The notes under the pieces: generated by a model
Seen by the model: only the letters and a program-made list of their open reading frames with translations
Told to the model about the DNA's origin: nothing
The model's database searches: none
Shown: one piece after another, positions 60,007 through 64,000 of the stretch
Numbering within the stretch: the stretch's first letter is position 1
How the letters are laid out: every line of letters begins with the position of its first letter
DNA from: Ilyomonas sp963847085
Lineage (GTDB): Bacteria > Bacteroidota > Bacteroidia > Chitinophagales > Chitinophagaceae
Direction of reading: 5' to 3'
Length of the DNA: 64,000 nucleotides
Assembly (NCBI GenBank): GCA_963847085.1
Contig: CAWJYO010000010.1
Coordinates: 248,001-312,000 of the forward strand
Position numbers and translations under genes: made by a program

Positions 60007-62385
60007 TCAAAACCGATAGCCGATTTGAAGCATCAGATTACGCGGTGCACCCGCCCATTTACTGACGTTGTTATAAGCAGCTTGCCAATACGCCGTATTG
60101 GTAACATTGTTTACATTCAACGCAAGTTTTAGTTTATTCCAGGTGTATTGAAAACTGCCATTCATTACTATATACCCTGGCAGTTGCAAGCCTTGCTGCA
60201 GCGTATTTCTAACACTTACCTGCGAATGACCTGCGGCAATACCAAAGCCTTTGAGTGCGCCTTTTACAAACGTATATTTTATCCAACTGCTACTGCTGTT
60301 TTTGGGCGCATTTTCCATAACCATGCCTACCTGCGAAGCAATTTTACTTTCCAAAACAGTAGCCACACAATAGGAATAATTGGCGTCTATGCTAAGGTTA
60401 GGTAGCAGGCTTCCTGCGACTTCTATTTCAATGCCGCGCGAACGGTCTTTGCCCTGCTGAACATACAAATCGGGGTTCGAGATATCAGCCGCATTTACCG
60501 CCACATTGTATAGAACAAGTTGGTAAACCGCAAGCGAAGCATACAGTTTATTGGCCAATAGATTTGTTTTTGCCCCTATTTCCAGTAGCTGGCTGGTGAT
60601 GGGTTTAAAAGGTGCATCAAACACCTGCTTACTACTTGATGCTTCAAAGGGATCAAAGCCTCGGTTGTACGTGAAATACAGGCTGGCGTTGTGTTTTAGC
60701 TCGTACACCAATCCAACGCGGGGAAGCAGTTTGTTTATTTTCGTTACACCTGAAGTATCGTCATCATCACCCGATGTATACAATTCCTGGCGCAAACCAA
60801 GAAGCAGTTTAAATTTTTTATAGCTCATTTGTTCTTGAACATAAATGCCCTGCGTACTGAAAATGTTGCCATCAACATTACTTGCTGAAGAGTTGTAATT
60901 TGACAATTGATAATCCTTTACATCTGCACTTATATATTGGGGATGACGCAAACTAAAGATGCCAACAATGCCACTTCCGTATCCAAACAAATCGGGTCGT
61001 TCAAAATAATTTTGGGTAAGATTCACATCGCTTTCAATGAAATCGTATCCGGCTAACAATTGATGCGATATTTTACCAGTATTGAAATGAAATGTAAAAT
61101 AGTTAGTAAGTGTGTTGGTTAGGGTGTGATACTTCCATTTGGAAAAATAAAGATTTACCGAGTCATCGGTGATATAGCTTTGAACGCCATGTTCAGCAAC
61201 GTTTTGCTGCGTGAGGTAAGCCAAATAGCCACTGTTGAAAGTAATGTTCTTATTGATATTGTATGAAAACAAAACATTGCCTGCCAATGTGGTTTCGTGA
61301 AGATAATCACCCGGCTGTGATGCAGTTAAATGAATGGGTGTTGAATTGAGCGAGCCATTTTGGAAACCCGGAACGCCTCTGTCTAAAATGGTGTTCACAT
61401 GTGAAAGAGAAATATCCACATTCAATTGAATTTTATCATTCGGTACAAAAGAAAAAGAAGGTGCGATCTGATAGGATTTTCCATACCACAAATCTCGGAA
61501 TGAATGTGTATTATCATAACCCCCGTTGAAGCGGTATAATAAAGTTTTCTTTTTATTGATTGGGCCTGTAACATCAGCTTCCGCACGATAATGATTCCAG
61601 GTTCCGGCTGCCATGCTTATTTCTTTTTCAGCCTCTTCCAATGGCTTCTTTGTAACGAGATTGATAGTGCCACCAGGATCGCAATTGCCATACAAAGTAG
61701 CGGCTGGTCCTTTTATTACTTCAACGCGTTCCACATTCGCCAGCATATTGCTTGTGTAGGTTGTGTTATAGCCACGCAAGCCATTAATCATTCTTGCATT
61801 CTCGGCTCTAAAGCCACGAATGGTATATTCATCATAACCCGAATACTGTTCAACGCCGGAAGCCGCGTCCACAGCGTCTTTCAGGGTATAATCCATTCTA
61901 TCCTGTATCATTTCTTTCGTAATGGAAGAAATGGATTGCGGTATGTCAATAACCGATGTTTGCGTTTTGGTTCCTAAAAAGGAATAATCGCTTTTATACG
62001 ATTTTGCTGTTCTTCCTTTTACTTCCACATTTTGCAATTCGGCTGCTTTATAGGAAAGATAAATATTACCCAGATTGATAGTTTCGCCCCTATTTGCAAC
62101 GATTTGTTTTTGATAGGTTTCCAATGCTACTGACGAAATGATCAATGTATCATTTACCGGAGAAACAAAGGCAATTGTAAAAGCGCCATTGTTATCAGTT
62201 TCAGTTTTCTTTTTTGCCCCTTTCAATTCAACGGTTGCAAAAGCAGGACTGCCATCGGGTGTAATAACGTGACCTTTGATTACGAAACTGTTCTTCTGCG
62301 CAGAACTATTTGTGGCTGCTACCAATACAAATAAAAATGTGGTAAAAACAAAAGCTCGTTTCAATGAAAAAAAAGAAGTAATCAA
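60007..62385 (-). CDS. TonB-dependent siderophore receptor
   Basis: 792 residues: signal peptide ending TNSSAQ near residue 29, then a carboxypeptidase-regulatory-like domain (GHVITPDGSPAFATVELKGA), a TonB box region and plug (QTSVIDIPQSISSITKEMIQ; YTIRGFRAENARMINGLRGY; VEVIKGPAATLYGNCDPGGT) and a beta-barrel ending with LMLQIGYRF. The plug matches the FhuE/FpvA-type siderophore receptor family (TIGR01783). Iron-siderophore uptake across the outer membrane is the inferred job. It is the first gene of a same-strand set with HYC_CC_PP, HMBD and the HMA-receptor, 176 bases upstream of the next. Confidence 0.92.
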   Translation of the reverse strand: MITSFFSLKRAFVFTTFLFVLVAATNSSAQKNSFVIKGHVITPDGSPAFATVELKGAKKKTETDNNGAFTIAFVSPVNDTLIISSVALETYQKQIVANRGETINLGNIYLSYKAAELQNVEVKGRTAKSYKSDYSFLGTKTQTSVIDIPQSISSITKEMIQDRMDYTLKDAVDAASGVEQYSGYDEYTIRGFRAENARMINGLRGYNTTYTSNMLANVERVEVIKGPAATLYGNCDPGGTINLVTKKPLEEAEKEISMAAGTWNHYRAEADVTGPINKKKTLLYRFNGGYDNTHSFRDLWYGKSYQIAPSFSFVPNDKIQLNVDISLSHVNTILDRGVPGFQNGSLNSTPIHLTASQPGDYLHETTLAGNVLFSYNINKNITFNSGYLAYLTQQNVAEHGVQSYITDDSVNLYFSKWKYHTLTNTLTNYFTFHFNTGKISHQLLAGYDFIESDVNLTQNYFERPDLFGYGSGIVGIFSLRHPQYISADVKDYQLSNYNSSASNVDGNIFSTQGIYVQEQMSYKKFKLLLGLRQELYTSGDDDDTSGVTKINKLLPRVGLVYELKHNASLYFTYNRGFDPFEASSSKQVFDAPFKPITSQLLEIGAKTNLLANKLYASLAVYQLVLYNVAVNAADISNPDLYVQQGKDRSRGIEIEVAGSLLPNLSIDANYSYCVATVLESKIASQVGMVMENAPKNSSSSWIKYTFVKGALKGFGIAAGHSQVSVRNTLQQGLQLPGYIVMNGSFQYTWNKLKLALNVNNVTNTAYWQAAYNNVSKWAGAPRNLMLQIGYRF

Positions 62386-62481
62386 TTTTGATGTCTTTTA
62401 ATTTTATAAAAATAAGAAGGGTTAACAGACAATGTTGTTGAGAAAAGGGAAATTTTCATTATCAAATTATCAACTTTGCTT

Positions 62482-63561
62482 TTAGCCTTTCAAATTGAGC
62501 AAATAACTTGCAATTGCTTGTGTCTCTACACTTGTAAACATTGGTTTGAAATATCTAACATAACCAAGAAGCTCGTTGACAGTCAAAACCTTTACATGCT
62601 GAAACTCCTCATTTGGTCTTGAATTGGTCAATGCAATCAGGTTTCTTATTGGTATTTTTCTGTCTCCCCAATGATGTTGTTTAAGGTTGTATTCTTTCAC
62701 CTGAAATATCTGCCAGTTAGTATTTTAAAAAGTGCAAAGTTTGTTCGTTTTACTTGTTGAACCGGGGAACGTAGATCCAAACTAGCCAACGATTTTTCGC
62801 TCCAGTTTTTTGTCTCAATAAGAAAGATACCCGAAGGCGTGACAAGCAAATGGTCGATTTGAATTGACTTGATATAATCGTTTTCTTGTCGGTTGTAGAT
62901 AGCAGGATGAAAACTTAGAGCAAAGTCGTTTATCAAAATATTTTCATCTGATAAGTTTCTCCAATTCTTTTACAACTTTATGTTCGCCCAACGCTCCATA
63001 AATTGAGTTTTTCAATCCATCAATTATGCGCTGTTTATATTCAAGTTCGTTTATCTTGGTTAAACAGCTTTCATTAACAGCGTCGTTAAAATGCGAAGTG
63101 ATATATTTATAGCGATTAGTTTTATCCTGATGTTGGCCAACTAATTCCCTGACTGCATAATCCACATTATAATTCAAGTTGAGTTCTAAATCCTGAAGTT
63201 TCTTTTCACAAGCCCGGCGTTTTTTGTAGTTGACAAATCGTTTAATAAAATTCTGACCAGTTGAAAGGGATAAGCTAATTAGCTTTTGCTTTATCTCTTC
63301 AATCTCACTAAGAAAACTGCTTTCAAAATGAGCTTTACCCGTTATAATAGCATTGTCTAAATGTAAAATTTCTGCAGCAAGAGTATTCTTTTCATTTTCT
63401 ATCAGTTGTTCGTGGTTTGAAATGATTTGCTGCTTTAAAGTTGAAAAGTTATTTTGAAAATTTAAGATCTCGTTTAAAGAATTGAAGTCATCTATACTGT
63501 GTCACTTCAAATGTGTTTTTATCGTTGTTAAGCAACCAACAGAGTTATGAACTTTACACAT
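62482..63561 (-). pseudogene. NERD domain protein, one in-frame stop and two frameshifts
   Basis: From the ATG complementary to 63559-63561 the frame reads MCKVHNSVGCLTTIKTHLK, then TGA at 63502-63504, then continues in frame as HSIDDFNSLNEIL with a long helical N-terminal region. A +1 shift near 62951-62953 (expected LEKLSDENILINDFALSFHP) and a -1 shift near 62705-62730 follow. The NERD domain (nuclease-related, PD-(D/E)xK-like) is seen as GALGEHKVVKEL, IKSIQIDHLLVTPSGIFLIE and TKNWSEKSL, with Asp and ExK. The last part reads HWGDRKIPIRNLIALTNSRP and LTVNELLGYVRYFKPM. Three disruptions point either to real decay or to low read quality at the end of the sequence. Confidence 0.78.
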
Positions 63562-63867
63562 TTTTCTTTGTCAAAATTTTGGAGATTTTGTCCTGAACTT
63601 ATTGCTACCAACACAAATATTGATGATATAAAACGCAATTCCAAAAAATACAGCTATTGAAAATACAGCAAATAGTATTATACATTTTGTATTGTTGTTA
63701 GTACAATCCGCTTTACTAGTTTAGTTCCACTGGCTTGTAAATGCATGTACTCGCCCCTAAAAAGATTGATCTGGAATCAAATCGTTTGTATTTATCTTCC
63801 GTCAAATTAAAATCTCATTGAACCCTTTCGCAATAAATAGGAGCCATCCAGCCTCGTTTCTATCGAT
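63562..63867. other. Spacer, no gene supported
   Basis: About 305 bases of AT-rich sequence between the NERD gene and the partial gene at the end. I see no reading frame with a family pattern, no RNA gene and no clear hairpin. Confidence 0.45.
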
Positions 63868-64000
63868 TTATAAAACAATATCATTTTCCGGCGCAATATC
63901 AGAAAGCAGAAGTTGAACTACGAAAGGCATAAGTTGAACATAGGTATTCATCTGACGAACATTGAAAGCCTCCGGCGGAACATTGGGAAGCTTTTTTATC
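63868..64000 (-). CDS. 3' end of an unknown protein (5' partial)
   Basis: On the minus strand an open frame enters at base 64000 and ends with TAA at 63868-63870. It codes 43 residues: IKKLPNVPPEAFNVRQMNTY, then VQLMPFVVQLLLSDIAPEN and DIVL. The composition is normal for a coding region, but the family cannot be named from this short end; a transposase or metabolic enzyme are both possible. Confidence 0.5.
   Translation of the reverse strand, partial: IKKLPNVPPEAFNVRQMNTYVQLMPFVVQLLLSDIAPENDIVL

Noticed and set aside
63502..63504. Selenocysteine at the in-frame TGA of the NERD gene
   Set aside because: No SECIS-like hairpin is seen after the codon, the position has no known redox role, and the gene has other breaks.

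Overview
The window looks like chromosomal DNA of a Bacteroidota, most likely the Chitinophagaceae or a close relative. The basis is gene content: DUF5606, DUF6526, HYC_CC_PP and TIGR02757 family proteins, two TonB-dependent outer-membrane receptors with carboxypeptidase-regulatory-like N-termini, a sigma/anti-sigma/outer-membrane-barrel operon, and MsbA-, MlaF- and Lol-type transporters. Promoters follow the Bacteroidota TTG...TAnnTTTG pattern. Many start codons follow an A-rich AAAAACAAA-type leader rather than a Shine-Dalgarno sequence. I see no rRNA, tRNA, CRISPR array, integrase or complete insertion sequence.

Layout. 0-4.4 kb: two Tat-type ferritin-like proteins (the first cut by the window edge), DUF5606, M3 oligopeptidase, YccF. 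4.6-8.4 kb: START-like protein, LptF/LptG permease (broken), exported superoxide dismutase, cation-efflux pump (broken). 8.6-15.4 kb, all minus: GH35 beta-galactosidase, GAF histidine kinase, ECF sigma/anti-sigma/barrel operon, SDR. 15.7-24.2 kb: M13 peptidase, small enzymes, M1 aminopeptidase (heavily frameshifted), gmk, TIGR02757 (broken), DinB (broken). 24.2-30.4 kb: paired M16 peptidases, recX, tilS, lipoprotein, cytoplasmic SOD. 30.5-34.0 kb: accessory-looking patch with VOC, ArsR/AHSA1 pair, SDR and AraC. 34.3-38.8 kb: DUF6526, M14 peptidase (broken), small membrane proteins, GNAT. 39.1-44.4 kb: acpP-fabF-rnc, secreted retropepsin-like protein (broken), MlaF-like ATPase, XRE/S24 regulator. 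44.5-56.2 kb: DUF1648, L,D-transpeptidase-like protein, Ldh-family dehydrogenase, Lol-type permease, rbfA, MsbA-like ABC, Spy-like protein, MscS, gpsA, TIGR01777. 56.4-62.4 kb: a metal cluster with an HMA-TonB receptor fusion, a heavy-metal-binding protein, an HYC_CC_PP protein and a siderophore receptor. 62.5-64 kb: a decayed NERD protein and the 3' end of an unknown gene.

Three things stand out. (1) Eight of about 60 genes carry single-base indels. I count 14 sites, 10 of them insertions and most in short homopolymers, plus one in-frame TGA; residual sequencing error is the leading explanation and must be settled before any of these genes is called a pseudogene. (2) The spacers are packed with several families of dispersed palindromic elements. 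One forms the last codons of a gene, and another repeat word occurs twice, in the same frame, inside tilS. (3) Two regulators, ArsR and XRE/S24, have symmetric or repeated sites placed over their own promoters. I found no clearly new multi-gene defence or metabolic system; the nearest candidates are the HMA-receptor metal cluster and the repeat families.
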